Source: Saccharicrinis fermentans DSM 9555 = JCM 21142
GTDB lineage: Bacteria; Bacteroidota; Bacteroidia; Bacteroidales; Marinilabiliaceae
Direction of reading: 5' to 3'
DNA length: 64,000 nucleotides
NCBI RefSeq assembly: GCF_000517085.1
Contig: NZ_KI912107.1
Coordinates: 1,178,398-1,242,397 of the forward strand
Made by a program: the position numbers and the translations under genes. Numbering within the stretch: the stretch's first letter is position 1; each line of letters begins with the position of its first letter. Of the stretch, positions 8,446 to 19,300 are shown in pieces. The notes beneath the pieces are model-generated. The model was not told the DNA's origin, ran no database searches, and saw nothing but the letters and a program-made list of their open reading frames with translations.

Positions 8446-9507
8446 TTAATGTTGACTATTTAGTTCTCCTATGTAACTGCCATAGGTCATGATTACAAAT
8501 GAACTTACCAGTACACATAGGGCAATAATCAGTAAGGTATAGGTTTTTTTGTTAACACCTTTCCATTCTTTCATGATAACGCCAATGATATAACTGAAAA
8601 ATATAAGCATTGACATATGTAATACCCAACTGGCAAACTGAAAATTTCCCATTCTAACGTGGCCTAAACCATAAAAGAAAAATTGAAAATACCACATGGA
8701 ACCTGCCATGATGGAGAGTATAAAGTTTTTTGAATATCTTGCTTTTCCAATTTCTTTGATGTTAAAAAGGGCTTTGATGGAACCATCTTTTATGGTGGAA
8801 TTAATAAACCAACATAAATTAGTCAATAAGCATCCTAAACTTGAAACAATAAGTTTGGCATTACCTTCAAAATGTCCAGCACCATGTTGGGCAGCTATAT
8901 CTGAGATAGGTTGGCCAAGCTCCAGAGAAAGTCCCCATACAGCTGATAAGGCACCTGCAATAATGGTTAGCAATAGGCCCTTTTTCATGTTAAAGGCCGA
9001 TGTACTTTGGCTTTGGGATATGTTTTGCTCTTTCAAAAAACCTGCCCTTCCACACATAGCTACCCCTAATATGGAGACCGTCATCCCTAATAATACAATA
9101 CCACCTCCGTTTTTCGAAAATTGTTCTACTAGTTCACCTTTTATAATTAACGGTATAATGGTTCCTAATACTGCAGAAATGCCGATTGAGATTGTGTAAG
9201 TTAGAGAATAACCAATGTTGCGGATGGCATAACCAAATGACAAACCGCCAAAGCCATAGACAGCACCTAGTAAAAATGCACTCCATAGGGCGGCAGGAGG
9301 AGAGCTTATTATAACTGTATATAAATCAGGTACGGTTAAATATCCGATGAGTAAGGGCATGATTAACCAGGCGAAAATAGATTGTATGATCCAAAAAACG
9401 CCCCAAGACCAGTTTTTTACCTTTTCAAATGGCATGTAACAACTGGCGGCAGACATTCCGCCTATGGAATGTAATCCTGTGCCTAAAATGGGATTTGTAG
9501 ATATCAT
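8446..9507 (-). CDS. rhaT: RhaT-like sugar/proton symporter
   Basis: This 353-residue integral membrane protein has about ten hydrophobic segments and resembles the L-rhamnose/H+ symporter RhaT of the drug/metabolite transporter superfamily. Matching regions are the N-terminus (NPILGTGLHSIGGMSAASCY), the PFEKVKNWSWG loop, and GYAIRNIGYSLTYTISIGIS. It would import a deoxysugar or related monosaccharide across the inner membrane. It lies 21 bp after a UroD-family gene on the same strand and divergent from an AraC regulator. No rhamnose catabolic genes (rhaA, rhaB, rhaD) are in view, so the substrate could be another sugar or a methylated compound. Confidence 0.8.
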   Translation of the reverse strand: MISTNPILGTGLHSIGGMSAASCYMPFEKVKNWSWGVFWIIQSIFAWLIMPLLIGYLTVPDLYTVIISSPPAALWSAFLLGAVYGFGGLSFGYAIRNIGYSLTYTISIGISAVLGTIIPLIIKGELVEQFSKNGGGIVLLGMTVSILGVAMCGRAGFLKEQNISQSQSTSAFNMKKGLLLTIIAGALSAVWGLSLELGQPISDIAAQHGAGHFEGNAKLIVSSLGCLLTNLCWFINSTIKDGSIKALFNIKEIGKARYSKNFILSIMAGSMWYFQFFFYGLGHVRMGNFQFASWVLHMSMLIFFSYIIGVIMKEWKGVNKKTYTLLIIALCVLVSSFVIMTYGSYIGELNSQH

Positions 9508-9528
9508 AGTATATAATTTTTGGTAAAC

Positions 9529-10560
9529 TTATTGTTTGACTGCTTGAAACAAAGCTTCAATGTTTTCTGGTGCTATGTCGGGTAATATTGCTTCGTGACT
9601 GGGAGATATTATGAGGCCAGTCGGAAATAGCTTTTTAAGCTCTAAAATACGTTTTTTAATATCTTCTGGTGTTCCATTGACTAATAATTCTTGTGCGTCT
9701 ACAGCTCCGCAAAAGGCACCTTTTTTAAATTCTTTGCTTAAGTGCTCTGCACTCATATCAGAGGCTAAGGCTTGAATAGGATGCACGATATCCACACCCA
9801 TGTCGTATAAGTCTTGTATAATTGGAAAAATAGAGCCGCAAGAGTGGTGTACTACTTTTAATCCGTAGCTTTTGGCTTGGTCTATTAGTTTTTTGGTTCC
9901 TGGGAAAACGTAGCTACGTAACATGTCTGGATCTACCATAAGTGCGGTTTGGCTGCCAAAATCGTTGCCTATTAATACCGCATCGAGCTTACCTTTTGTG
10001 GCTTCGTAAAAAAGGCCATTCAATTCCAGATAGAAGTCTGTGATTCTGTTAATAACAGCTTGAAACATGTCTGGATACATCATCATTGTGGTGAGGGCAT
10101 CTTCCATGCCAAATGCAGAGCATGTGTCTTGAAAATGTGCGCTCCACATAATGCCCATCTTAAAATATTCATCAGATACCTCTTCGACAGATTGTTTTGC
10201 TTTTTCAATATCCAAATAGTCGGATGGATTGGGCCAGTTGAAACTATCTATTTCTGAAGGATCGGTTTTACCTCTAAAGAATCCGGGCGCAGTCAGGGTT
10301 CTTTCATCTTGTGTGCCTCCTTCTGTAAGCTCAGCAAATTGCAATGCACAGCCAACATCATTAAAAGGCGCATTGTTGTATGGAACCTCAATGGGCCAAA
10401 TATCATCGTTAATATTTCTTTTAAGTTCCGGAATGCTGTTTACTTTGAAATAGCGATAGAGGTTAGGAATGGCAGCAGGAACAGGCAATCCAAGCCATGA
10501 GGCTGGATAATCCACATCTTTTCTGTTTAAGGTTGCTAAAACTCTTTCTTTTGATGTCAT
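9529..10560 (-). CDS. Uroporphyrinogen decarboxylase-family protein (methyltransferase-like)
   Basis: This 343-residue TIM-barrel protein is of the UroD/MtaA/CmuA superfamily. The likely zinc-binding motif VVHHSCGSI (about residues 239-247) is characteristic of the corrinoid-dependent methyltransferase branch rather than of true HemE. The invariant HemE N-terminal arginines (RxPVWxMRQAGR) are absent: the protein begins with TSKERVLATLNRKDVDYPAS, the usual start of the catabolic branch. It heads a two-gene unit with rhaT, divergent from an AraC activator. That suggests a regulated catabolic role, perhaps on a methoxylated or sugar-derived substrate; this is inference. No corrinoid protein gene is adjacent. 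Confidence 0.75.
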   Translation of the reverse strand: MTSKERVLATLNRKDVDYPASWLGLPVPAAIPNLYRYFKVNSIPELKRNINDDIWPIEVPYNNAPFNDVGCALQFAELTEGGTQDERTLTAPGFFRGKTDPSEIDSFNWPNPSDYLDIEKAKQSVEEVSDEYFKMGIMWSAHFQDTCSAFGMEDALTTMMMYPDMFQAVINRITDFYLELNGLFYEATKGKLDAVLIGNDFGSQTALMVDPDMLRSYVFPGTKKLIDQAKSYGLKVVHHSCGSIFPIIQDLYDMGVDIVHPIQALASDMSAEHLSKEFKKGAFCGAVDAQELLVNGTPEDIKKRILELKKLFPTGLIISPSHEAILPDIAPENIEALFQAVKQ

Positions 10561-10675
10561 ATTGTATGTTTTAATCGTTATAATTAGATGAAGCTAAATT
10601 ACCTTGATATTGTTTTTTGATGGCTTAATTATCCGATGGCTTTTTGTACTAATCCGATAATAAGGTTTATATTTG

Positions 10676-11569
10676 ATGTCGGATCAAAAAATGCAATTGT
10701 ATATGTTAGCGCCTCGATTAATTGATGATATAAGGGTTCATATTTTTAATGCTTCTAAAATTACGGTGGGTACCGAGTGGAATTATTCAAACATAGTTAG
10801 TCCATTCTCCCGTATCTATCTGATTGAGGATGGAGAGGGTGTAATCACACCTAAAAATAAAATGCACCAGTTGAAACCTGGTTATTTGTATTTGGTGCCA
10901 AGCTATACTCTTTGTGGCTATCACTGTGTTGATTCGATTTCGCAGTATTATTTGCATTTTTCTCATCAATTGTCTGATGGAATAAAAATATTTGATCGTA
11001 TTTCTATAAAAAGTGAGGTAAAGGCTCTTGATATTGATTACTTGCTCTTTGAACGATTATTAGAAATTAATCCTGATATGGCCTTGAAATATTCAGACCC
11101 CAATGTTTATGAACAACGAAACTGGACTACCAATAATATGAGCACTTCTTCTAATAGTGTTCAACTGGAAACAATTGGCATATTAAAACAATTATTTTCT
11201 CGCTTTATTGAGGGTAAGTTAAACGAAAAAGTGAACCTAAAAACGCAATATAAGTTGACCAATGTGTTTCAGCATATTGCTACTCATTTATATCGTGAGA
11301 TTAAGTTGGAAGAGTTGGCCGAGATTGCTTGTTGTTCTAAAGATCATTTTTCTCGGCAGTTTAAAAGAATTACAGGAATGCTTCCCAATGATTATATCAA
11401 CAGCAAACGTATTGAACGAGCGCAAGAATTACTGATCACTACATCAAAAACACAAAAACAGATCAGTGAAGAGGCCGGATTTAATAGTCAACAGTATTAT
11501 ACGAGAATTTTTAAGCGTCTGATAGGTACTACTCCTGCCGAATATCGAAAGATGGGAGGATTAATATAG
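10676..11569 (+). CDS. AraC-family transcriptional regulator
   Basis: The protein has an N-terminal cupin-like sensor domain (about residues 30-110, with SRIYLIEDGEGVITP and LKPGYLYLVP). It ends in a double helix-turn-helix AraC domain (about 195-297), with EELAEIACCSKDHFSRQFKR and the conserved end ISEEAGFNSQQYYTRIFKRL...GTTPAEYRK. The ATG at 10676 is used; a TTG one codon earlier is in frame. It is divergent from the UroD-like/rhaT pair across a 115-bp gap, so it probably activates them in response to a sugar or its derivative. The intervening region (10561-10675) has no obvious repeated operator that I can see. Confidence 0.88.
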   Translation: MSDQKMQLYMLAPRLIDDIRVHIFNASKITVGTEWNYSNIVSPFSRIYLIEDGEGVITPKNKMHQLKPGYLYLVPSYTLCGYHCVDSISQYYLHFSHQLSDGIKIFDRISIKSEVKALDIDYLLFERLLEINPDMALKYSDPNVYEQRNWTTNNMSTSSNSVQLETIGILKQLFSRFIEGKLNEKVNLKTQYKLTNVFQHIATHLYREIKLEELAEIACCSKDHFSRQFKRITGMLPNDYINSKRIERAQELLITTSKTQKQISEEAGFNSQQYYTRIFKRLIGTTPAEYRKMGGLI

Positions 11570-11862
11570 TTATACAACATGATTTCTCATATGGCTTATA
11601 TGAATGGTTGGATAAGATTATGAGATTAAGTCTTTTGTGTCTGATTATTAGGTAATAAGAAAGGTGTTGTTCGTTTGGTAGTGTAAGAGTCTAAATAAGT
11701 GTTAAATCGTAAATAATAAGTGGTATTTTTTTTTAATCTGAAAAAATATGAACAATTTTGCACACGTTTAAATCGGTTGGGTTGCAATGAGTTTATACTT
11801 AATTGATTGAAAAGTTATTATGTAAGATTATTTTCTAAAAACTATATTTTAATTTGAATAAG

Positions 11863-13509
11863 ATGATTAAAAGTCCACTTCAAATCGCACGCGAGAGTTA
11901 CTCTCCAAAGTTGCCAAAGGCACTTAAAGGATCTGTAAAAATTGTAGAAGGAAAAAATACTGAGTCAGTCGCTGATCAGTCTGATATCCAAAAGCTTTTT
12001 CCTAATACATATGGAATGCCGGTATTAAGCTTCGAAGCAGGAGATTCTTCTGCAAACAACGAAGTAATGAACGTTGGTTTAATTTTATCTGGGGGACAGG
12101 CTCCTGGAGGGCATAATGTAATTTCAGGTATTTATGATGGCTTGAAAAAACTCAACCCGGCCAATAAAGTTTATGGTTTCCTGGGCGGTCCTGGTGGATT
12201 GGTTGATAATAAATATATGGAATTGACCGATGATATTGTTGATCATTATCGTAATACTGGTGGTTTCGATATCATTGGTTCTGGTCGTACTAAATTGGAA
12301 GAAGAGGCACAATTTGATAAAGGACTTGAGAATTGTAAGGCGCTAGGAATTAATGCTTTGGTTATTATTGGTGGTGATGATTCAAATACCAATGCTTGCG
12401 TTTTAGCAGAATATTATAAGCAAAAAAATGCAGGGGTTCAAGTTATTGGTTGTCCAAAAACAATTGATGGTGACCTTAAAAACGAAATGATTGAAACATC
12501 ATTTGGTTTTGATACGGCTTGTAAAGTATATAGTGAGTTGATCGGTAATATTCAACGTGATGCTAATTCAGCAAAAAAATATTGGCACTTTATTAAATTG
12601 ATGGGACGTTCTGCTTCTCATATTGCCTTGGAATGTGCACTGCAAACACAGCCTAATGTTACCATCATTTCTGAAGAGGTTGAAGCGAACAATATGACGC
12701 TTGACCAAGTGGTGGAATATATTGCTAATATTGTTGCTAAACGTGCTGCTAATGGTGAAAATTTCGGAACCGTTTTGATTCCAGAAGGATTGGTGGAATT
12801 TATTCCTGCCATGAAAAAATTGATTTCAGAATTGAACGACTTGTTGGCACATCATGAAGAGGAAGTGAATGCTTTTGAATCAAACAAAGAGAAGAGAGAG
12901 TTTGTAGTAACAAAATTAAGCCCTGAAATGGCTGAGGTTTTCAAAAGTCTTCCGAATACTTTCGCTAACCAGTTAATGTTAGACCGTGATCCACATGGAA
13001 ATGTGCAGGTTTCTATGATTGAAACAGAAAAATTATTGATCGATATGGTGAAGGCAAAACTGAAAAAAATGAAGAAGGCAGGTCTTTATGCAGGTAAGTT
13101 CTCTGCACAAGGTCATTTCTTCGGTTATGAAGGACGTTGTGCTTCACCTTCTAATTTTGATGCCGATTATTGCTATTCATTGGGATATACCGCTTCTGTT
13201 CTGATCGCTGAAGGTAAAACGGGTTATATGGCTTCGGTTCGTAATTTAACGGCTTCTGCTGATGAGTGGATTGCTGGGGGAGTACCTGTAACTATGATGA
13301 TGAACATGGAGCGCCGACATGGAGCAATGAAACCTGTGATTCAAAAGGCATTGGTTCTTTTAGATGGTGCACCATTTAAGGCTTTAGCCGATAATCGTGA
13401 AGATTGGGCAATTAATACAAAATATGTTTATCCTGGTCCTATTCAATATTTTGGACCAACCGAAGTTTGTGATTTGCCTACTAAAACATTGATTGAAGAA
13501 AGCAAATAA
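11863..13509 (+). CDS. pfp: Pyrophosphate--fructose-6-phosphate 1-phosphotransferase
   Basis: This enzyme phosphorylates fructose 6-phosphate with pyrophosphate instead of ATP, reversibly, in glycolysis/gluconeogenesis. The family marks are [16 protein letters not shown] (about residues 70-85), [10 protein letters not shown] (the GGDDS of PPi-using enzymes, where ATP-dependent enzymes have GGDGS), the catalytic loop [10 protein letters not shown], and the [14 protein letters not shown] segment. The 548-residue length is that of the long plant-beta-like bacterial PFP. The first ATG of the frame is at 11863; a TTG at 11854 is less likely. It stands alone with a strong terminator. The 293 bases upstream contain no gene that I can see. 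Confidence 0.93.
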   Translation: MIKSPLQIARESYSPKLPKALKGSVKIVEGKNTESVADQSDIQKLFPNTYGMPVLSFEAGDSSANNEVMNVGLILSGGQAPGGHNVISGIYDGLKKLNPANKVYGFLGGPGGLVDNKYMELTDDIVDHYRNTGGFDIIGSGRTKLEEEAQFDKGLENCKALGINALVIIGGDDSNTNACVLAEYYKQKNAGVQVIGCPKTIDGDLKNEMIETSFGFDTACKVYSELIGNIQRDANSAKKYWHFIKLMGRSASHIALECALQTQPNVTIISEEVEANNMTLDQVVEYIANIVAKRAANGENFGTVLIPEGLVEFIPAMKKLISELNDLLAHHEEEVNAFESNKEKREFVVTKLSPEMAEVFKSLPNTFANQLMLDRDPHGNVQVSMIETEKLLIDMVKAKLKKMKKAGLYAGKFSAQGHFFGYEGRCASPSNFDADYCYSLGYTASVLIAEGKTGYMASVRNLTASADEWIAGGVPVTMMMNMERRHGAMKPVIQKALVLLDGAPFKALADNREDWAINTKYVYPGPIQYFGPTEVCDLPTKTLIEESK

Positions 13510-13535
13510 GCAACTCGTTTTTGTGATATAATAGA

Positions 13536-13564
13536 CCTGCACTTTATAAGTGCGGGTTTTTTTA
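13536..13564 (+). terminator. Terminator of the PPi-PFK gene
   Basis: Hairpin CCTGCACTT-TAT-AAGTGCGGG followed by seven or more T residues, starting 27 bp after the stop codon. It is a textbook factor-independent terminator. Confidence 0.85.
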
Positions 13565-13667
13565 TGTTCAATTTACTGTGGAAGACTTTTATTTACCAAT
13601 CCAAATCGTTTAATTTGCAGCAGTAAACAACCAATTGGTATTTTAGCATTCATTAATATAGTCTCAA

Positions 13668-14066
13668 ATGTCCAAAATTATAACACTATCCGAAGCTGCT
13701 TCTATTGCCTTGCATGGTATGGTTCTAGTTGCTAAAACTGACCATAAGTTAAATGTCAATCAGATTGCTGAAGTGATTGACAGTTCTAGGCATCATGTGG
13801 CCAAAGTATTTCAACGATTGGCAAAGGAACATTTTGTTGCCTCTAATAGGGGACCAAGTGGTGGGTTTGTTATGAAAAAAGACCCTAAGGATATTACTCT
13901 TTTGGAGTTGTATGAGGTCATTGAAGGTCCGGTTGAAGTTCAAGGTTGTCCTGGAAATAAAGAACGATGTCCGTTTGATAAATGTATCATGGGAGATTTG
14001 GCCGCAGCATTGGCGTGTGAGTTTCGAGATTTCTTGGCACGTCAAACTTTGGCCGATTATATTTGA
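13668..14066 (+). CDS. Rrf2-family transcriptional regulator with a cysteine cluster
   Basis: This 132-residue winged-helix protein is of the Rrf2 family (IscR/NsrR/RsrR relatives). The recognition region SSRHHVAKVFQRLAKEHFV and the wing GPSGGFVM are present. Three cysteines in C-x(6)-C-x(4)-C spacing (GCPGNKERCPFDKC, about residues 86-98) match the iron-sulfur ligand cluster of Rrf2 regulators, so it probably senses redox state, NO or Fe-S status. It stands alone; its targets cannot be told from context. Its stop lies two bases from the end of the convergent rsmE gene, with no terminator between. Confidence 0.85.
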   Translation: MSKIITLSEAASIALHGMVLVAKTDHKLNVNQIAEVIDSSRHHVAKVFQRLAKEHFVASNRGPSGGFVMKKDPKDITLLELYEVIEGPVEVQGCPGNKERCPFDKCIMGDLAAALACEFRDFLARQTLADYI

Positions 14067-14068
14067 TT

Positions 14069-14767
14069 TTATTGATTGATTATGTTTATCGTAGCACACC
14101 CGATGGTGGCAGCTGTTTCGGTTCTTAATCGTTCTTTTCCCAGACTAATGGTTCTTATTTGATGCTCCATGGCCATGTTAATTTCTCGAGTAGAAAAGTC
14201 CCCTTCTGGCCCTATTAATATAATAGCATCTGTATGAGCTTTGTATGCTATTTTTAACAGCTCTTTGGGCAGCTCCTCACAATGTGCTATATAGCTGTTG
14301 CTGGCCGGTATTTTTTTTATAAATTCACTGAATCCAGTAAGTGTATTCAACTTAGGTGTGTATGCCTTCCGTGATTGTTTGGAGGCTGCTATTATAACTT
14401 TTTCTAATCTTTCTGGTTTTATTACCTTCCTTTCGGAACGATCGCATAAAAGTGGTGTAATCTCTTCAATACCCATTTCTGTTGCCTTTTCTAAAAACCA
14501 CTCAAAACGATCTATGTTTTTTGTGGGCGCTACGGCCATGTGTATAGCATAAGGTCTTCGCTCTTCGTGTTTTGTTTTTTCTATGCTAAGTAGGCATTTC
14601 TTGGGATTTGCGTCTATAATTTTAGCAGAATATAAAGATCCTTTACCGTCCATCACCGAAATTAAATCTCCTACTTGGTGGCGTAATACACGAATGCAGT
14701 GTTTTGATTCATCTTGGGATAGACAATTGCCATTGCTTGAAAAATCGGGCTCGTAAAAAAGATACAT
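14069..14767 (-). CDS. rsmE: 16S rRNA (uracil-1498-N3)-methyltransferase
   Basis: This 232-residue SPOUT-class enzyme methylates U1498 of 16S rRNA using SAM. The N-terminal PUA-like part has SKHCIRVLRHQVGD. The middle has FLEKATEMGIEEITPL and RSERKVIKPERL. The C-terminal trefoil knot that binds SAM has IILIGPEGDFS and ISLGKERLRTETAA. The length is normal. It converges on the Rrf2 gene and faces a long AT-rich spacer upstream. Confidence 0.92.
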   Translation of the reverse strand: MYLFYEPDFSSNGNCLSQDESKHCIRVLRHQVGDLISVMDGKGSLYSAKIIDANPKKCLLSIEKTKHEERRPYAIHMAVAPTKNIDRFEWFLEKATEMGIEEITPLLCDRSERKVIKPERLEKVIIAASKQSRKAYTPKLNTLTGFSEFIKKIPASNSYIAHCEELPKELLKIAYKAHTDAIILIGPEGDFSTREINMAMEHQIRTISLGKERLRTETAATIGCATINIINQ

Positions 14768-15187
14768 TTTAAAGTTGTTTTAATATGCTATTGCTAAATG
14801 GCAACAAATATAATCCTTTTGATTTATTTAATTGAATCTCCTTTTAAGAATCATTTCTTTTATATCTACTCATATTTTACAAGTATATTCTAAGTGGTGA
14901 TTATTGATTTTAAATTATAGTATCTCATATCCATATATTTTGTCTATTTGTTAAATGAATATCTCTTATATTTAATTAATACTTCTATATTTTTTAAATA
15001 CGATTTCTAAGATTTAATTGAAGGTTTCTAAATATAAAAATGATTCAACATTCAAATATTAGATTCTTACATTAAAATTTAATATTGAATTTATTTGTTA
15101 AAATGAATTTTTTAATTTTATTTTGCTCAATGATTTAAAATTTCCTGACCTTTGAATTTAATTAGTCAAATACAATTAATTTATTAT
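14768..15187. other. AT-rich intergenic region
   Basis: About 420 bases, very AT-rich, with no ORF, RNA gene or hairpin that I can support. Near its right end CTGACCTTTGAATTTAATTA (15145-15164) resembles the TGACCTTTGAA sequence before mgsA and may be a promoter for the next gene. Confidence 0.4.
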
Positions 15188-15841
15188 ATGCATTATACTA
15201 AACATACTAAGCAGGAATATTTGTATAAGCTGAAGGATATTACATCGATGAGTGTAAATGTGGATGATATTCGTAAAGTAGTAGGGGGATATGGATATGA
15301 CAGCAGAAAACTGGCAGAAGGCAAGAGATTAGCGGAAGGACTGGAACGTTTGAATAGTGAGGTGGCCAAGCAGAGTCTCGTGAAAAAACGAATGTTTGCA
15401 GAGAAGAAGAGAGTTCAAAATGAGGTGCATAAAAAATATATGAAATTTTTAAAGTTATCAAGAATTGCTTTTTCTGATGATGTGGAGGCGCAAGGGGCGC
15501 TATTATTGACCGGTGCCCGAGCAAGGACTTATGAAAAATGGATGACGCAGGTAAGTGTATTTGTTGATAATTTATTGGTAAATCGAAAATATATAAAAAC
15601 ATTGGAAGGGTTCGGTGTGAGTTGTAAAGAAATTGAGGATGTTAAAGTCCGTTTGAAACAACTGAATGCACTTTCATCGGAATGCGTTAAAATTACTGGA
15701 GTAGTGCGAATGCTCAATCATAAAGTAAAAAAGGATACGGTAGTAATGCAGCATTGGATAAGTAGTTACATTAAAGTTGCTCGAATTGCAATGGAAGAAA
15801 ATCCGAAGGTGGGAAAGCTTATTAAGCAGGTGATAGGATAG
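15188..15841 (+). CDS. Hypothetical helical protein
   Basis: I do not recognise this protein. From the ATG at 15188 it is 217 residues; an in-frame TTG at 15152 would add twelve. It is rich in Lys, Glu, Val and Leu and is predicted to be almost all helical, with coiled-coil-like stretches (residues about 40-90, LAEGKRLAEGLERLNSEVAK). There is no signal peptide or membrane segment, so it is probably cytoplasmic. It stands alone between two AT-rich spacers. The Gly-rich GGYGYDSRK segment near residue 33 and the absence of Cys clusters give no functional clue. Confidence 0.6.
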   Translation: MHYTKHTKQEYLYKLKDITSMSVNVDDIRKVVGGYGYDSRKLAEGKRLAEGLERLNSEVAKQSLVKKRMFAEKKRVQNEVHKKYMKFLKLSRIAFSDDVEAQGALLLTGARARTYEKWMTQVSVFVDNLLVNRKYIKTLEGFGVSCKEIEDVKVRLKQLNALSSECVKITGVVRMLNHKVKKDTVVMQHWISSYIKVARIAMEENPKVGKLIKQVIG

Positions 15842-16366
15842 GGCTTTGCTTGTTGATTTTTGGCCTGTGTTTCTTTCAGTATTTATTGGCTGAATTATAG
15901 TGTAGTGTTTGTAGGTACTGATAAATAGAATGTAAGCATTATAACTGGGTGATTGTTTATGGTTGGTTTTAAACATTGATTTTTGGTGATAGCATATCGA
16001 ATATGCGTAGTTGACAAAAAAAAATATAGAATACCCAGGTATTGAAACTAATAAGCAGTTTGTTCGTAGAAAATGATAAAACTACCTTTGTTTTGTAAAT
16101 GGTTGTTTTTATGTTGCATTAATATAGAAAACAGAGACTTGATTTGTTCTAAATGAACGGCAAGTTTTTTTATAAATAACAAAATGTCTATTGAAAGTAG
16201 ATATTTATTGGAATTTGATATATTTATTGAACATTTAGGGTGAAAGATGAAAGATTTTGCCGTATACGTTACCTTTGGGGGACAATGGTGGCGTTTTGTT
16301 GTTCTGTTAATTCCTGATTTGTATTGAATTTTATTATTGAACCCAGGAGTCATTAATCATTATAGG
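15842..16366. other. Long leader region before the giant surface-protein gene
   Basis: About 525 bases without a supportable gene. TACCTTTG at 16270-16277 matches the Bacteroidota -7 box and would give a leader of about 85 bases before the ATG at 16367. No well-spaced -33 TTTG is seen (the nearest TTTG is only 10 bp upstream). Confidence 0.4.
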
Positions 16367-19300
16367 ATGAGAAAAATAAACCTTACACTATTCATTTATT
16401 TAGTATTAAATTTACTAGGTGTTTCGTCGGTTTCTTTTGGACAAACAACCGAAGAATTGCAAGCTTACTCTAAAGCTCAAGGTGATTTTTATCAAGATGC
16501 TTTTGAAAAGGGATTTCCTTCCTTAAAAGGAGCTGGAGGTTCGAATCCGAGTATTGCTGATAGCTACTGTTCGGAAACCGGGCAGGTTGATATTACGCCA
16601 GACAATTTGCCAGCAAATGCTGCTATAGTTACTTGGCAAATACGTACAGTGGTTGGAGGCGCTGAATATCATCCCGATTGGGGGGATGTTGTTGGTAGTG
16701 GTAGCTCTACTGTCCTGCAATTTCATACTGATAGAGTGGAATCTAAGTATTTCGGAAAAAGAATATATTTTGATTATTATATCTATGATTCTGGATATAC
16801 TCCGCTTGTGGTTGGATCTGATTATACTTTTGTTTATCAAACACCTACATTGTTTGATTTAACCACTGTCGATTCTTCTATTTGTCCAGGGGAATCTGTC
16901 GTTTTAAAGTTAGAGGATTCTGAGTCAGGAATAGACTATCAATTAAAGGATTCGGATGATAATGATATCGGCTTTTTAATAAATGGAAGTGCTAGTGAAA
17001 TAGAGTTTACTGTAAGTCCAAGTGTTAGTACAAGTTATTATGTAGCAGCAGTAAACTCTTTAAATAATTCGTGTTATAAGAAAATGAACGGGGATATACT
17101 TGTTACTGTTAATGATAACCCTGTTATCACTTCTTCAAGTTCTGATCCTGAAATTTGTTTAGGGAATTCATCTACTCTTAGTGCTACTACGGATATGGAT
17201 CCTGATGTGGATTATATATGGGATGATGGAGCGGGAAACACGCATAGCGGTTCGACCTGGACCGTTACTCCAATTTCTACTACAACGTATACTGTAACGG
17301 CAACTAATAGAAATACAGGGTGTAGTTCTAAAAATACAGAAACTATTACGGTCAACACAAATCCAACTATCACAGCTTCAGGTAATAGTCCGGTTTGTGA
17401 GGGTTCTAATATTTCATTAACTTCTGCTGCCAGTGGTGGTTCAGGATCTTATTCTTCCTATAGTTGGACGGGTCCTAATAGCTATACTGCCAGTAGTCAG
17501 AACGCCATCATCACTGGTGCTACTTCGCTTCAGGCAGGTGATTATTTTGTTACAGTAACTGACGATAACGGATGTTCCAGTGATGCTACAGATTTTACTA
17601 CGGTTGTAGTCAATGAACGACCTACAGTTTTGGTAAGCTACAATGCACCGGTTTGTAACGGTACAAATCTTGTTTTGACAGCTAGTCCTTCAGGTGGCAG
17701 TGGAACTTATACGAGTTATATATGGACAAAAAATAGTGTTGAGATAGTCGGAGAAACTGGAGCAACGCTCACGATCAGTAGTACAACAGCTTCCGATGCG
17801 GGCACTTATGGAGTTAAAGTGGAGGATGCTGCTGGTTGTATTAGTGACGAACAGACTGTTACAGTGACGATTCATTCCTTACCTGTGCCAACAGCTGGCA
17901 ATGATGGTCCAGTTTGTGAAGGAGGAACTATTCAGCTTACAGGAGGTCCCAATGGTATTTCTTATGCCTGGACAGGTCCCAACAGTTTTAGCAGTACAGT
18001 TCAAAATCCGGTTGTAAATAATATTACCCTGGCCGATGCTGGTACTTATACTTTAACGGTGACTGACGGTAATAGTTGTGAAGCGAGTGTCACAACAGAT
18101 GTAGTTGTAAATGCCAACCCAACTATCACAGCTTCAAGTAATAGTCCTGTTTGTGAGGGATCTAATATTTCATTAACTTCTGCTGCAAGTGGTGGCTCTG
18201 GATCTTATTCTTCTTACAATTGGTCGGGACCCAATAGTTATACCGCCAGTAGTCAGAATGCCATCATTACTGGTGCCACCTCGCTTCAGGCAGGTGATTA
18301 TTTTGTTACAGTAACTGACGATAACGGATGTTCCAGTGATGCTACAGATTTTACTACGGTTGTAGTCAATGAACGACCTACAGTTTTGGTAAGCTACAAT
18401 GCGCCGGTTTGTAACGGTACAAATCTTGTTTTGACAGCGAGTGCTTCTGGTGGCAGTGGATCTTATGCGAGTTATATATGGACAAAAAATAGTGTTGAGA
18501 TAGTCGGAGAAACTGGAGCAACGCTCACGATCAGTAGTACAACGGCTTCCGATGCCGCTACTTACGGAGTTAAAGTGGAGGATGCTGCTGGTTGTATTAG
18601 TGACGAACAGACTGTTACAGTGACGATTCATTCTTTACCTGTGCCAACAGCGGGTAATGATGGTCCTGTTTGTGAAGGAGAGACGATCAATCTTACAGGA
18701 GGGCCTAATGGTATTTCTTATGCCTGGACAGGTCCCAACAGTTTTAGCAGTACAGTTCAAAATCCGGTTGTAAATAATATTACCCTGGCCGATGCTGGTA
18801 CTTATACTTTAACAGTGACTGACGGTAATAGTTGTGAGGCGAGTGTCACAACAGATGTAGTTGTAAATACCAACCCAACCATCACAGCCTCAAGTAATAG
18901 TCCTGTTTGTGAGGGATCTAATATTTCATTAACTTCTGCTGCAAGTGGTGGTTCAGGATCTTATTCTTCCTATAGTTGGACGGGTCCCAATAGTTACACC
19001 GCTAGTAGTCAGAATGCCATCATCACAGGTGCTACCTCGCTTCAGGCAGGTGATTATTTTGTTACAGTAACTGATGATAATGGATGTTCTAGTGATGCAA
19101 CTACCTTTACTTCTGTCATAGTAAATGAACGACCTACTGTTTCGGTAAGCTACAATGCACCGGTTTGTAACGGTACAAATCTTGTTTTGACAGCGAGTGC
19201 TTCTGGTGGCAGTGGATCTTATGCAAGTTATATATGGACAAAAAATAATGTTGAGATAGTCGGCGAAACAGGAGCAACGCTCACCATCAGTAGTACAACG

